NCBI GenBank assembly: GCA_001464575.1
Contig: LNFE01000257.1
Location: 1-44,534, forward strand
Reading direction: 5' to 3'
Origin: Acidobacteria bacterium Ga0077553
Lineage (GTDB): Bacteria > Acidobacteriota > Terriglobia > Bryobacterales > Bryobacteraceae
DNA: 44,534 nucleotides
The position numbers were made by a program, and so were the translations under genes. Below are positions 15,015 through 24,934 of this stretch, piece after piece. Numbering within the stretch: position 1 is the stretch's first letter; each line of letters starts with the position of its first letter. Under the pieces are notes generated by a model. It was not told where the DNA came from and did not search any database. It saw nothing but the letters and a program-made list of their open reading frames with translations.

Positions 15015-17260
15015 TGCGCTATAGCTTGTTCTTTCTAGCGGCCAGTTTGTTTGCGGACGCGGGGGCGTTGATCCCGGCCAATAAGCAGGCGCCGGACCCG
15101 GCGGTTCTGTCGATGGAAGAGATGGCGATCGACGTCGAGATCGACGGGTCGTCCGTGAAGGTGTTGACGCGGCAGATCTTTGCCAACAAGACGGCGGCTG
15201 TGCTCGAAGGCAACTACGTTTTCGCGCTGCCGGGGAACGCGCTGCTGAGCGATTTCGCGGTGTGGGACGGGGCCACCCGCATCCCGGGGGTGATCCTCGA
15301 AAGGCGGCGGGCCGAGGAGCTGTACAACGACATCCGGCTGCAGGCAATTGATCCAGGCCTGTTGCAACTCGGCGAACGCGACGTCGACGAAGCCCGGCGG
15401 ACCAGCGTGTTCAGCGCGCGGGTGGTGCCGATTCCCGGTTACGGAACCAAGCGGATGGAGATGGAGTACCACCAGCGGTTGGCGATGGAGAACCTGAGTT
15501 CCGTCCTCTCGCTGCCGCTGAAGCCGGACGCTTATAAGGAGCAGACGGTGGGGCGGCTATGGATCACGGTGACGGTCACGGCGCCCCATGCCATCAAGCA
15601 GTTCGAACAGATTTCGACCGTGTATCCGCTGCAGATTGTCGAGCGGACGCCCAACAAAATCCGGGCGACGCTGGAGGCGCGGAACGTTGCGCTGACCCAG
15701 GATTTCGCCATCCGGATTGACCGCGAAGATCCCAAGGGGGACCGGCTGTTGGTGACCGCGCAACGGGAATCCGCTAACGAGCCGGGCTACTTTGAAGCGG
15801 CGGCCGTGCTAGCCCCGCAGACCGTGGCGGAGGGGGCGCCGAAGACGGTGGTGGCCTTGTTTGACGCCTCACTCTCCATGCAATGGGAGAAGCTCGAACG
15901 GAGCGTCCGGGCGCTTACCGCGCTGCTGAACGGATTGCGCGCCGAGGACAAGTTCCATCTGTTGGCGTTTAACTCGCAAGTGGCGGCCTATGCGCCGGGG
16001 CCGACGGCGGGCGGGACGGCGAATGCGGAGCTGGCGTTGAACTGGCTGAAGACGCAGCCGCTCCGTGGGGCGACGAACCTGGGCGCGGCATTGCAAAAAG
16101 GGCTGGCAGTGGCCGATGCGGAGACGGCGCTGGTGCTGTTCACCGACGGCGGCGCGACCGAAGGCCAAGTGCGAACCGGGCAACTGCTGGCTGAGTACGG
16201 CAAGGCCTGGGCCGCGCGCAAGCCGCGAACGTTCGTCTATGCCGTGGGCGATGACGCGAACGCAAATCTATTGAAAGCGCTGGCCCGCCAGAACGGCGTC
16301 TTTGAATGGGTCCGCTCGACGGAGCCGGAAGAGTTTAAGTTGAATGGGTTCCTTTCGAAGTTGAACCGCAAGGCGGCCGATGGTGTGACGTTGACGGTGC
16401 AGCCAGCAACGGCCGTTTCGCTCGTTTACCCGTTGCATGAGGCCGTGTACCCCGGCAGTGAGGCAACCTGGGTGGGGCAGTACGCCCAGCCGGGTTCAGC
16501 GACGTTCAAGGTGCGGGGGGCGACGGCGACCGTGAACCTGCCGGCGGCGGAGACGGCGCATCCCCAACTACCGCGGAACTGGGCAAAGGCGCGGGTGGAC
16601 GCGTTGCTCGAAAAGATCGACCGCGACGGCGAGGACAAAGGGACGATCGACGAGATCATCCGGTTGTCGAAAAAGTACAAGTTCGTCACGCCCTACACGA
16701 GTTTTCTGGCCGCGCCGCGCAGCCTGTTGCGGCCGCGGCTGATCCGGCCGGGAGACCCTGTGCTGCGGGTGCGGACGGACGAGGCGATCGCCAGCGTCGT
16801 GGCCGTGTTCCCGTTTGGTTTGACGAAGCCGTTGAAGTATCTACCGGAAGAGAAGGTTTGGCAGACGCGCTTTCTCGCGCCCGAGAGCATGACCGACGGT
16901 ACGCACACGGTGCAGATGGTGCTGCGCGACAAAAACGGACGCACCTACCGGGAAGGGAAGACGTTCCTGATCGTTAGCAAGCAGCCGCTAGTGAGCGTGA
17001 AGCTGGCTTCGAATTCCGTGCGGGCTGGTTCGACGTTGACCGTGATGGCGAAGGCGACTGAGTTGACGCGGACGATTACGGCGAAGATTGCGGGCGCAGC
17101 GCCGGCGCGTCTGCAGTGGAACGAACAGAAGCGCGTCAACATTGGCGAACTGACGATTCCGAAGTCGTTGCCGCCGGGGAAATACATGGTGAAAGTGACC
17201 GCCGAAGATGTGGCGCACAACGTCGCGAGCCGGGAGGTGGCCCTTGAAATACTTCCTTAG
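15014..17260 (+). CDS. Secreted VIT-VWA domain protein
   Basis: A 748-residue protein with a signal peptide (residues 1-16). A VIT domain (vault/inter-alpha-trypsin type) covers about 30-160. A von Willebrand A domain covers about 277-420, with a complete metal site: DxSxS at D284-S286-S288, T354 in GATNL and D378 in FTDGG. The C-terminal part (about 560-748) looks like beta-sandwich domains and ends with an Ig-like strand pattern. VIT-VWA proteins are known in proteobacteria and animals as secreted adhesion or matrix-assembly proteins; the function here is unknown. The start overlaps the previous stop by one base, and the end overlaps the giant TPR gene by 17 bases. Confidence 0.9.
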   Translation: MRYSLFFLAASLFADAGALIPANKQAPDPAVLSMEEMAIDVEIDGSSVKVLTRQIFANKTAAVLEGNYVFALPGNALLSDFAVWDGATRIPGVILERRRAEELYNDIRLQAIDPGLLQLGERDVDEARRTSVFSARVVPIPGYGTKRMEMEYHQRLAMENLSSVLSLPLKPDAYKEQTVGRLWITVTVTAPHAIKQFEQISTVYPLQIVERTPNKIRATLEARNVALTQDFAIRIDREDPKGDRLLVTAQRESANEPGYFEAAAVLAPQTVAEGAPKTVVALFDASLSMQWEKLERSVRALTALLNGLRAEDKFHLLAFNSQVAAYAPGPTAGGTANAELALNWLKTQPLRGATNLGAALQKGLAVADAETALVLFTDGGATEGQVRTGQLLAEYGKAWAARKPRTFVYAVGDDANANLLKALARQNGVFEWVRSTEPEEFKLNGFLSKLNRKAADGVTLTVQPATAVSLVYPLHEAVYPGSEATWVGQYAQPGSATFKVRGATATVNLPAAETAHPQLPRNWAKARVDALLEKIDRDGEDKGTIDEIIRLSKKYKFVTPYTSFLAAPRSLLRPRLIRPGDPVLRVRTDEAIASVVAVFPFGLTKPLKYLPEEKVWQTRFLAPESMTDGTHTVQMVLRDKNGRTYREGKTFLIVSKQPLVSVKLASNSVRAGSTLTVMAKATELTRTITAKIAGAAPARLQWNEQKRVNIGELTIPKSLPPGKYMVKVTAEDVAHNVASREVALEILP
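17232..17240 (+). promoter_or_regulatory. Ribosome binding site setting a TTG start
   Basis: GGGAGGTGG ends 3 bases before TTG 17244; its GGAGG core is 6 bases from the start. It lies inside the 3' end of the VIT-VWA gene. It decides for TTG 17244, which opens directly into a clean signal peptide, over the in-frame ATG 17208. Confidence 0.65.
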
Positions 17261-20200
17261 TGTTATCGCGTTGGCCGCGGCGGCGTGGGCGGCCGATCTG
17301 CCCACCTATGTTTCAACGATCGAAGCGGGTAACGCCTTCGAGCAGGTGTTCTACCGGGTAACGACATTTGCCGGCAACACCCTGGCGTGGCGCAAGTCGC
17401 CGGCGGAGACGCGGGCGGCCTTGACGGCGCAGATTCAAGCCCAAGCCACCGAAGCCCGGCTCTACTACCTGCGGGCACGCGAAGCCGAGTTGCAACTTGA
17501 TTTCGCTGCGGCGGAAGCGGACCTGGCGAAGTACATCGAACTGGTCCCCAATAAGCAGCCCGCCTGGGCGGAGAAGGCGAACTACCACCATCGGCGATTG
17601 GAGCCGGCCAAGGAGATTGCCGCGCTGCTGCAGGCCAAGCTCTTTGCCCGGGCGCTGAGGGAGGCGCGCGAGCAGTTACTGGATCCGCTGCCGGTCTATC
17701 AAGCCTGGGAAGCCGCCGAACCGGACAATGCCAAGCTCTACGACGAGTATTTGCCGTACCTGCTCAGCCAGAAGAAGTACGCCGAGTACGAGGCCGTGCT
17801 CGGGCGGCGGACGGTGGCGAATCCGCTCGAACGGCGGGCGGCGTTGGAATTGGCGCGCAGCGGCGCGGCAGCGGCCCTGGCGGTGTATGACCGGGAAGCG
17901 CCGGAATCGGTGAAGCACTATGAGTTGCTCGTGCAGACCAAGCAGTTGCGGCCGTATTTGACCACGCAGCGGCAGCGGTCGTTGGCCGAGCCGCGGAGTT
18001 TCGAACCGGTGCGGCGGATGTTTTGGGTGCACCTGAACGCGGGTCGCGCCGATGCCGCGCAGCGCGTGCTCTACGAGTTCCGGCAGCGGGGCGGCACGGC
18101 TCCGCTCGAGTTGGCGAAGCTCTACGAAGCCGCCCGCAATGTGGACGAAGCGGCGCACTGGTATAGCCAGGTGGATAGCGAAGAGTCGCTCGCCGGACTG
18201 GCGATGCTGCTGCTCAACCACGCCGGCCAGCCGATGCGGTACGGGTCGGCGGACCTGGGTTCGTTTTCTGACATCGGGTCGATGGACCGCTCGCCGGGCC
18301 TCCTGAACGGCGTGCTCTCGCTCGTCTTCAACACAACCTATCCGGCATCGGAGTTGGCGACCGAGGAGAACCGCGCGCGGCCGTACTTCCATCGGGCAAA
18401 AGCCGCCGAACTCGTAACGCTCTTCGACAGCCGTTTTCCGAACTCGACGCGGCGGCCGGCGCTGCGGGCCAAGGTGGTGGAGGCGTTCTCCATCCATGGC
18501 GTTCACGGGGCCGTGATCCGCGAAGGGCGCCAGTTCTTGACGGCGTATCCGAAGGCGCCGGAGCGGGTAAGCGTTTCGCTGCTGATGGCCGGGGCGTATG
18601 CGGCGCAGGGCAATACGGCGGAGGAGTTCAAAGTTTACGATGCGGTGCTGGCGGACCTCGGATCGAAGCATCCGCAGTACCGGGCGATTCTCGACCGCGC
18701 GATTGCCCGCTATGTGGCCATGAAACGGGTCGCCGATGCGCTGGCCCTGCAACGCAAGGAACTCGACCGGAACCCGGCCGATCCAATCCTGTATGAACGG
18801 CTCGCGGCGTTCCTCGAACAGAACCGGATGGGTGCGGAGATTGAAGCCGTCTATCGCCGGGCGATGGCGCAGTTTCCCGACAAGTCGTGGTCGCATAAAC
18901 TGGCGCGCTGGTATCTGCGCGGCAAGATGAACGCGAAGTACGATGCGCTCTCGAAAGAGGTCGCGGCCGTGTTCTCCGGCACTGAGCTTGAGGAGTATCT
19001 GAAGGTGACCGCCGTGAAGGGGCAGCTCGACGCGGTCCTCTACCGCAATGTGAATACGTATGCGCTGACACGCTTCCCGCACCACATCCCGTTCGTGAAG
19101 AACCTGGTGGACGCGCATGGCACGCGGGCGACGGCGAACCCGGCCGAGCAGGAGCGGCTGCTGCGCAGCTACTGGATTTACGACGAGGCGTTGCGGCAGC
19201 AGTTCTTTGCGCTGCTCTCGCGGACGAACCGGTTGGACGCGGAGCTGACCGCTGTAAAGGCGGCCCTGCCGCGCGGCGATGCGGCTGCGCAGACCCGCGC
19301 CAACCCCGCGGCGGCCGTGTGGGTGGCGGAAGCCGAAGCGTGGCAGAGCCATTGGGAAACGGCCGCGCCGTATCTGCGCGCGGTGTCCGCTTCCTATCCC
19401 GCCGACATCTCTCTGCTCGCCCGGACGGCGGCGGTGCATCGCAGCCTGGGCAACGCGCCGGTGGCACTGGAGATGGAAGGCGCGCTGGCCAAGGCGTGGC
19501 CGCGCGAGTCGCAATTCCTGACCCGGATGGGCGAAATTCAAGCCGACCGGGAGCAGTTCGCGGCGGCCAAGCCATTGTTCGATCGCGTCGCCCAGATTGC
19601 GCCCGGCAAACCCGAAGCCTGGCTCGAGTCGGCCACTTTGCACTGGGACTACTATCAGTACGACGATGCGATTCGCCAACTCACCGCGGGCCGGCAGCGG
19701 CTGAACCAGCCGGCGGCGTTTGCCTTTGAAATGGGCGCGATCTATGAGAACAAGGGGCAGCCGGCGGCCGCGCTGAAGGAGTATCTGGCCGGGGCGCTCG
19801 CGGCGGAGGGCGACTCGCTGGCGCGGGGTCGGCTGATCCGGCTCGCGCGGCGGCAGCCGGTTGAATCGCTGATCAAGAGCCTGCCGGTGAGCGGGCCTTC
19901 GGCGAGCCTGCGCGTCGCCTTGCTCGAAGCGCAAGGCCGGCGTGAAGATTTGGAGAAGTTCCTGACGACTGCAGCGGCCCAGACGACGGATCGGGACGTC
20001 CTGACGCAGTTCGCCTCGGTCGCCGAGCGGAACGCCTTGCCGGCGGCCCAGCGAGCGGTGATGGCGCGTGAGATCGCTTTAGCCGGCGATCCGCTCGAAG
20101 CGCTGAGCTTGCGGATGGCGCGCGCGAAGTGGGAGGAGAGCCAGGGCAACCCCGCAGCGGCGCGCAGCGAGATGGACGCGTTATTGAGCGAACACGGCAA

Positions 20201-23200
20201 GCGCTTGGCGGTCGTTAAGGCCGCGGCGGATCTGCATCGGCGCACCGGCAACGGCGCCCGGTCGATCGCCATACTGCGGGCGGCGGCCGACGCGGCTCAT
20301 CCGGCGCTGCAGCGGACCCTGCGTCTCGATGCCGGCCGGCAGGCGGATGCGCCGACGGCATTGGCGCTGGCCGATCAGGTGTTGGCCAAGGACCCGGCGG
20401 ATGCCGAGGCGATTACGCTGAAGGCGTCGGCGTATGCCAAAGCCAACGACGACCGTGGCTTGGCGGCTTTTTACAAGGCGAAGCTGGCCGAGTTGAAGGA
20501 CCCGGCCCAAGTGGCCGCGCTGCGCCAGGCGACGATTCCGGCGCTGACCCGCCTGAAGGATTTCAACGGTGCGGTGGACCAGTACATTGAACTGGCCAAG
20601 CGGAGCCCGGAAGACGAAGGCCTGTTGCGGGAAGCGGCGCGCTATGCCGCCGACAATGGCGGCAAGGATCGGCTGCTGGCTTACTTCGTCAAGGCCGAAA
20701 GCGATTCGCCGCGCGATGCCCGCTGGCCGCTGGTGCGAGCGCGCCTCGAGGGCGAGTTCGGCAACTATCCCGCGGCGCTACAGGCGTGGGGCCGGGCGGT
20801 GGCACTGCGGCCGGAGCGTACGGATCTGCTGGCGTCCCGCGGCGATCTCGAAACGCGGCTCGCGCGTTGGGAAGACGCGGCGGCGACCTATCAGAAACTC
20901 TATGAGCTCAGCTACCGGAACCCGGTGTGGCTGGTGCAGACCGCGGAGACGCGGGCGCGGCAGGGCCGGATGCAGGAAGCGGCCACGCTGTTGAAGCAGG
21001 CTTATTCGACGGGACGGCCCAACCCGGAAGCCATGGCGGACAAGCTCGAAAGCTGGGGTCTGCTCGAAGAGGCGCTGGCGGCCGGACCGGCGCCGGCCAC
21101 GCGGGCGCGGCTGCTGACGCGGCTGCGGCGGTATGAGCAGATCGCCGGGCGCGAGCCGGAAGTGGTAAATGCTTCGGCCCAGGCCGCGGGAACCGAGTTC
21201 ACGCCCGAGGAGAAGGCGAAGTACGCCGTGTGGCTGGAGGCGCAGGGGAATGCCGACGCGGCGCTGTCGGCCCAGTTTCTGGAGGTGGCGGCGAAGATCC
21301 TCTACCGGCAGATGATGGCGCAGCCCGGCGCGGAAGAAAGCGCCGGCCGCATGCACCAGTTGTTCGATCTGCAGGTGCGGCGCGGCCGTTTCGCGGAAGC
21401 GGGCCAGCAGTTAGAGGCGTATTGGAAGGTGCACCCGGCGACCGAGAGCAAGGAGCAGGTGTTGCGTTTGGCCGGCATGGCCTACCGCCGCGCGGGCGAC
21501 GCGACCGGGGAGTTGCGGACCCTGGCCGGCGGGCCGCTTGAAGGCGAGTACCTCGAACGCTATCTACAGTTGCGGCCCACCGCGGAGGCCGCCCGGGCCG
21601 AAGCGTTGGCCAACTATGGCCTGCGGACGGAAAACGCCGCGCTGGCGCTACGCGGCATCCAAGCCGCACCGCGACCCCCGGCTTGGAAGAGCGCCTACCG
21701 TGCGCTCACCGGCCTCTACTTCGGCCAGACAACCCCGGACGTGAAGAAGGCCTTTGCGGATACGTTGGGGCCGGAGACGATCGGCGCCAAGCTGGCGGCG
21801 CCGAAGACTGGGCTGGCCGGCGACACGTGGTTCTACTACGCGGCGCGATATGCGGACTATCTCGGCCTGACCAAGGACGCGGCCGAAGCGGCCTACAAAC
21901 CGGCGATGGTGGAGAACCGCCCGGCGAGCGCCAAGGCGTTCTTCGCGGCGGGCGACTATCCCAACGCGATCGCGCTGGACCCGCACTACGGAGCGGCGTA
22001 CGCGCGGCTCGGCAACCATGCCAAGGCCCTCGAAGAGTACCGCTGGATGATGGACAACGGCCGTTACGGCGAGACGTGGTGGGAGGATGTGCGCGTGTCG
22101 CTGCAGGCGGCGCCGACGGCTCCGGCCGGCGAGGCGCTGTTGACCGCCTACGTCCGGCGGAACGGCGCGTACCGCGTCAACGAACTGGTGCAGGGAACCA
22201 GCGCGGACCGGCTGGTGCGGCTTGCGCAGTTCGCCGCCGAACCGGCCGAGTTCCTGCTGGAGTTCGCCGCGACCGAACCGGCGCTGTTGGCGCAGGCCGA
22301 AGCCTTAGCCGAACAACGCCTGGCACGGGCCGTGGGTGAGACGCGGGAGATGGCCACGGGGTCTCTGCAGCGGATCCGGACGCGGCGGCTGGAAGCGTTA
22401 GTGAAGGCCGGCCAGTGGGCTGCCGCGGAGCAAGTGCTCGCCAAGTTCACCCCGGACCAGTTGGAGATGGAGTCGTATACGCTGCTGCCGTTGCGGCTAC
22501 GGGTGGCGGCGAAGACGGGTCAGTTGGCGAAACTGCTCGAGACGGCCACCGACACAGAGGCGCTACGCAGCGCGGCGGCGCGGTTGCAAGAGGAAGGCGA
22601 CCCCGAATCGGCCCGCCAGATTCTGACCTTGGCCTACGAACGGGAACTGGCGGGACCGTATCCCACCGCGGCGAGCTATCTCGGCCTCGCTGCTGTGCAG
22701 CCGGCCCGCGCGGTGGCGCTGCTCGATCGGCTCGTGATGGCCGTGGGTGAACCCTTCACCAACCATGCGGCGGCGGCGAGCTTGTTGCTTGAACAGAAGC
22801 GGCCGGCCGAGGCCCTCCGCTACGCCGAGCCCTTGGCGGCAGCGAAGCCATGGAGCACGGAAGCCAAGTTGCTGCTCGCGCGAGCGAAGAGTGACGAAGC
22901 GACGCTTGTGACGGTAGCCATGGATCGGAATGCGGCTTACGCGATTCGCCTGCAAGCGGCCGAAGCGCTGAATCGGACCGTGACCACCGGTTCACGGGAG
23001 CTGGATCTTCTGGCCGCCAAGGTGACCTCGGCCACTGAGGCCGAACAGCCCTACGTCGTAACGGCGCGGCTGCGAGCGGCCGAAAAGGCTACTGACGCGG
23101 CCGTGAAAGTACGCCTGCTGCGGGGAGCGCTGGCGATCGACCCGAGTCAGCGGCTGCCGCTGTTCCGCGCGTTGCAGGGGGCGCCGCTGTTGGCCCTGGC

Positions 23201-23432
23201 TGACGACGGCAACGTACCGCCGGAGATGCGCGAGGCCGTGGGCGATGCGTACCTGAAGGCCGGCCAGGCGGAACGCGCGGTGCTGTATTTCGAAGGCCTC
23301 CCGGCGAAGCAGAAGCTGGCACAGGCGGAAGTGGCGCGGCGGGCGAAAAATGAAAGCCGCCGGCCGATCGTGAATCAGGGATTGGAACAGCCGCACGATG
23401 TGCGGGTGCGGTTGCTGGCAGGTGCCCAATGA
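17244..23432 (+). CDS. Giant secreted TPR protein (2062 residues)
   Basis: Starting at TTG 17244 the product has a signal peptide (MKYFLSVIALAAAAWAAD), so it lies in or beyond the periplasm. Nearly the whole length is TPR-like helical pairs, for example around residues 75-105 (DFAAAEADLAKYIELVP), 480-620, 790-850 (RDREQFAAAKPLF-like units) and 1140-1260. No catalytic domain and no membrane helix beyond the signal are evident. Such a long solenoid would be a scaffold or receptor for other envelope proteins. It overlaps both neighbours (17 bases upstream, ATGA downstream), so it is probably made in fixed ratio with the VIT-VWA protein and the proteins after it. The extreme length and lack of recognised non-TPR domains are unusual. 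I do not recognise a named family. Confidence 0.85.
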   Translation: MKYFLSVIALAAAAWAADLPTYVSTIEAGNAFEQVFYRVTTFAGNTLAWRKSPAETRAALTAQIQAQATEARLYYLRAREAELQLDFAAAEADLAKYIELVPNKQPAWAEKANYHHRRLEPAKEIAALLQAKLFARALREAREQLLDPLPVYQAWEAAEPDNAKLYDEYLPYLLSQKKYAEYEAVLGRRTVANPLERRAALELARSGAAAALAVYDREAPESVKHYELLVQTKQLRPYLTTQRQRSLAEPRSFEPVRRMFWVHLNAGRADAAQRVLYEFRQRGGTAPLELAKLYEAARNVDEAAHWYSQVDSEESLAGLAMLLLNHAGQPMRYGSADLGSFSDIGSMDRSPGLLNGVLSLVFNTTYPASELATEENRARPYFHRAKAAELVTLFDSRFPNSTRRPALRAKVVEAFSIHGVHGAVIREGRQFLTAYPKAPERVSVSLLMAGAYAAQGNTAEEFKVYDAVLADLGSKHPQYRAILDRAIARYVAMKRVADALALQRKELDRNPADPILYERLAAFLEQNRMGAEIEAVYRRAMAQFPDKSWSHKLARWYLRGKMNAKYDALSKEVAAVFSGTELEEYLKVTAVKGQLDAVLYRNVNTYALTRFPHHIPFVKNLVDAHGTRATANPAEQERLLRSYWIYDEALRQQFFALLSRTNRLDAELTAVKAALPRGDAAAQTRANPAAAVWVAEAEAWQSHWETAAPYLRAVSASYPADISLLARTAAVHRSLGNAPVALEMEGALAKAWPRESQFLTRMGEIQADREQFAAAKPLFDRVAQIAPGKPEAWLESATLHWDYYQYDDAIRQLTAGRQRLNQPAAFAFEMGAIYENKGQPAAALKEYLAGALAAEGDSLARGRLIRLARRQPVESLIKSLPVSGPSASLRVALLEAQGRREDLEKFLTTAAAQTTDRDVLTQFASVAERNALPAAQRAVMAREIALAGDPLEALSLRMARAKWEESQGNPAAARSEMDALLSEHGKRLAVVKAAADLHRRTGNGARSIAILRAAADAAHPALQRTLRLDAGRQADAPTALALADQVLAKDPADAEAITLKASAYAKANDDRGLAAFYKAKLAELKDPAQVAALRQATIPALTRLKDFNGAVDQYIELAKRSPEDEGLLREAARYAADNGGKDRLLAYFVKAESDSPRDARWPLVRARLEGEFGNYPAALQAWGRAVALRPERTDLLASRGDLETRLARWEDAAATYQKLYELSYRNPVWLVQTAETRARQGRMQEAATLLKQAYSTGRPNPEAMADKLESWGLLEEALAAGPAPATRARLLTRLRRYEQIAGREPEVVNASAQAAGTEFTPEEKAKYAVWLEAQGNADAALSAQFLEVAAKILYRQMMAQPGAEESAGRMHQLFDLQVRRGRFAEAGQQLEAYWKVHPATESKEQVLRLAGMAYRRAGDATGELRTLAGGPLEGEYLERYLQLRPTAEAARAEALANYGLRTENAALALRGIQAAPRPPAWKSAYRALTGLYFGQTTPDVKKAFADTLGPETIGAKLAAPKTGLAGDTWFYYAARYADYLGLTKDAAEAAYKPAMVENRPASAKAFFAAGDYPNAIALDPHYGAAYARLGNHAKALEEYRWMMDNGRYGETWWEDVRVSLQAAPTAPAGEALLTAYVRRNGAYRVNELVQGTSADRLVRLAQFAAEPAEFLLEFAATEPALLAQAEALAEQRLARAVGETREMATGSLQRIRTRRLEALVKAGQWAAAEQVLAKFTPDQLEMESYTLLPLRLRVAAKTGQLAKLLETATDTEALRSAAARLQEEGDPESARQILTLAYERELAGPYPTAASYLGLAAVQPARAVALLDRLVMAVGEPFTNHAAAASLLLEQKRPAEALRYAEPLAAAKPWSTEAKLLLARAKSDEATLVTVAMDRNAAYAIRLQAAEALNRTVTTGSRELDLLAAKVTSATEAEQPYVVTARLRAAEKATDAAVKVRLLRGALAIDPSQRLPLFRALQGAPLLALADDGNVPPEMREAVGDAYLKAGQAERAVLYFEGLPAKQKLAQAEVARRAKNESRRPIVNQGLEQPHDVRVRLLAGAQ

Positions 23433-24934
23433 AAACGAAGCTGATGGGATTGGCGGTGATCGTGGCCGCGGCGGGCGTGTACTTCGCGCAGCAGGCCACG
23501 GGCGTCGAGCCGCTGCCGCGTTGGGTGCCGGCCGGGGCACAGGTGTATCTGGAGGCCAAAGACTTCGGCTCCTTGCTGCGCGAGTGGAACGCTTCTCCGG
23601 AAAAGCGGCAGTGGGTAGGCAGTCCGAACTACAACGTCTTCTCGAAATCCCGGCTGTTTCTGCGTTTGGGCGACGCACAGGGCGAGTTCGCCGCAGTGAG
23701 CGGACTCGGGCTCGACAACGCGCTGCTGGAGCAGTTGGCCGGGGGCGCCTCGGCGATGGCGGTCTATGACATTGGCAAGCTGGAGTTTTTGTACCTGACG
23801 AAGCTGGCCGCGGCGCCGGCCTTACAGGCGGTGGCGGGGCAGTTCACCGCGCGGACCGTGGCTGGCACCACCTACTACGTGAAGACCGACCGGGGCACCG
23901 ACCGCACCGCTGTCTTCGCCACCAAAGATGGTTGGTTGCTGCTTGGCACGAGCGAGAACTACGTGGCCCGGGCGTTGCAACTGATGGCCGGGCAGGGCGG
24001 CGGGGCGCTGGCGAACGAAACCTGGTTCCAGCGCGCCGCACAGGCGCAAGGCGAACTCCGCATGGCGGCCAACGTCGAGCAGCTTGTGAAGAGTCCGCAC
24101 TTCCGCAGCTACTGGGTGCAGCGGAATGTTTCCGAGTTAGCCGAGATAGAAGGCGCGATGGCGGACCTGACGCGGACCGCCGGGGCATGGGTGGAGACCC
24201 GGACGATGGTCCGGAAGCAATCGGCTTCGCCCGGCAGCGCCGCGGCGCTGCGGACGGTAGCGCGCGCCGTGCCGAACGACGCCGGCTTCTACCGGTTGGC
24301 GCTGGGCGCCCCGGCGGCGCGCCTGCTGGCGACCTCGGCCGCGGCAACGTTCGTCGAAGGGCAGGACGCCGAAGACCTGGAGACATTGATCGACGTCGCG
24401 CCCTTCGCGGCGGCCGGATCGTCTAACGAAGCCGCCGTGGCGGCGCTCCTGCGGAATGCGACGGCGCACGCTGTGGTGCGCGGGACGCGGCTGCAGCAGG
24501 ATCAGGTCTTCGTGGCGCAGACCTTGGGAGTCGCCATGGCCGGGGCGTCGAACTGGGACGTGGCCGCCGTGCGGACGTTGTTGCCGGGGTACGCGGTAGC
24601 GGCGGCGGGGCCGATGCTCTATGTTGCCAACCATGAGCCCCTTCTCCGCGCTATGCAGGCCGGCGGCACCGTGGCCGTCGCTGGTGACCGGACGGTGTAT
24701 TTGGCTTCGTTTCGTCATGCAGCCGAACGCCAGCGCCTATTCCAGATGACCGGCCTCATCGACCGCGCCGGCGCAACCCCCGCCGAGCAGCCCGACCAGC
24801 GAACGCCCGAGTTCTTCTCCGAAAACGTGGCCAGCTTTTCGGGCGTCCTGGAGCGGTTCGGCACGGCGACCGTGGCGCGCAGGGACGAAGGAGATAAGCT
24901 GACTGAGACGGTAACCTACTCGCGCCAGCCATGA
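23429..24934 (+). CDS. Membrane-anchored or exported protein of unknown family
   Basis: A 501-residue protein whose N-terminus (MKTKLMGLAVIVAAAGVYFAQQ) is a signal peptide or membrane anchor. The body alternates short strands and helices without a motif I can name. It has phrases such as RWVPAGAQVYLEAKDF near residue 31 and TYYVKTDRGTDRTAVFATKDGW near 150 (shown only to mark the region), reminiscent of large periplasmic proteins of the DUF3352 kind, but I cannot confirm that. The start overlaps the TPR gene by ATGA (23429-23432), and the end overlaps the mini-transpeptidase by ATGA. Its place between a scaffold protein and a transpeptidase suggests a part of the same envelope machinery. Confidence 0.8.
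   Translation: MKTKLMGLAVIVAAAGVYFAQQATGVEPLPRWVPAGAQVYLEAKDFGSLLREWNASPEKRQWVGSPNYNVFSKSRLFLRLGDAQGEFAAVSGLGLDNALLEQLAGGASAMAVYDIGKLEFLYLTKLAAAPALQAVAGQFTARTVAGTTYYVKTDRGTDRTAVFATKDGWLLLGTSENYVARALQLMAGQGGGALANETWFQRAAQAQGELRMAANVEQLVKSPHFRSYWVQRNVSELAEIEGAMADLTRTAGAWVETRTMVRKQSASPGSAAALRTVARAVPNDAGFYRLALGAPAARLLATSAAATFVEGQDAEDLETLIDVAPFAAAGSSNEAAVAALLRNATAHAVVRGTRLQQDQVFVAQTLGVAMAGASNWDVAAVRTLLPGYAVAAAGPMLYVANHEPLLRAMQAGGTVAVAGDRTVYLASFRHAAERQRLFQMTGLIDRAGATPAEQPDQRTPEFFSENVASFSGVLERFGTATVARRDEGDKLTETVTYSRQP

Noticed and set aside
17676..19934. Reverse-strand open frame of 752 codons under the giant TPR gene
   Set aside because: Arg/Gln/His-rich composition with no hydrophobic pattern; a shadow of TPR codons.
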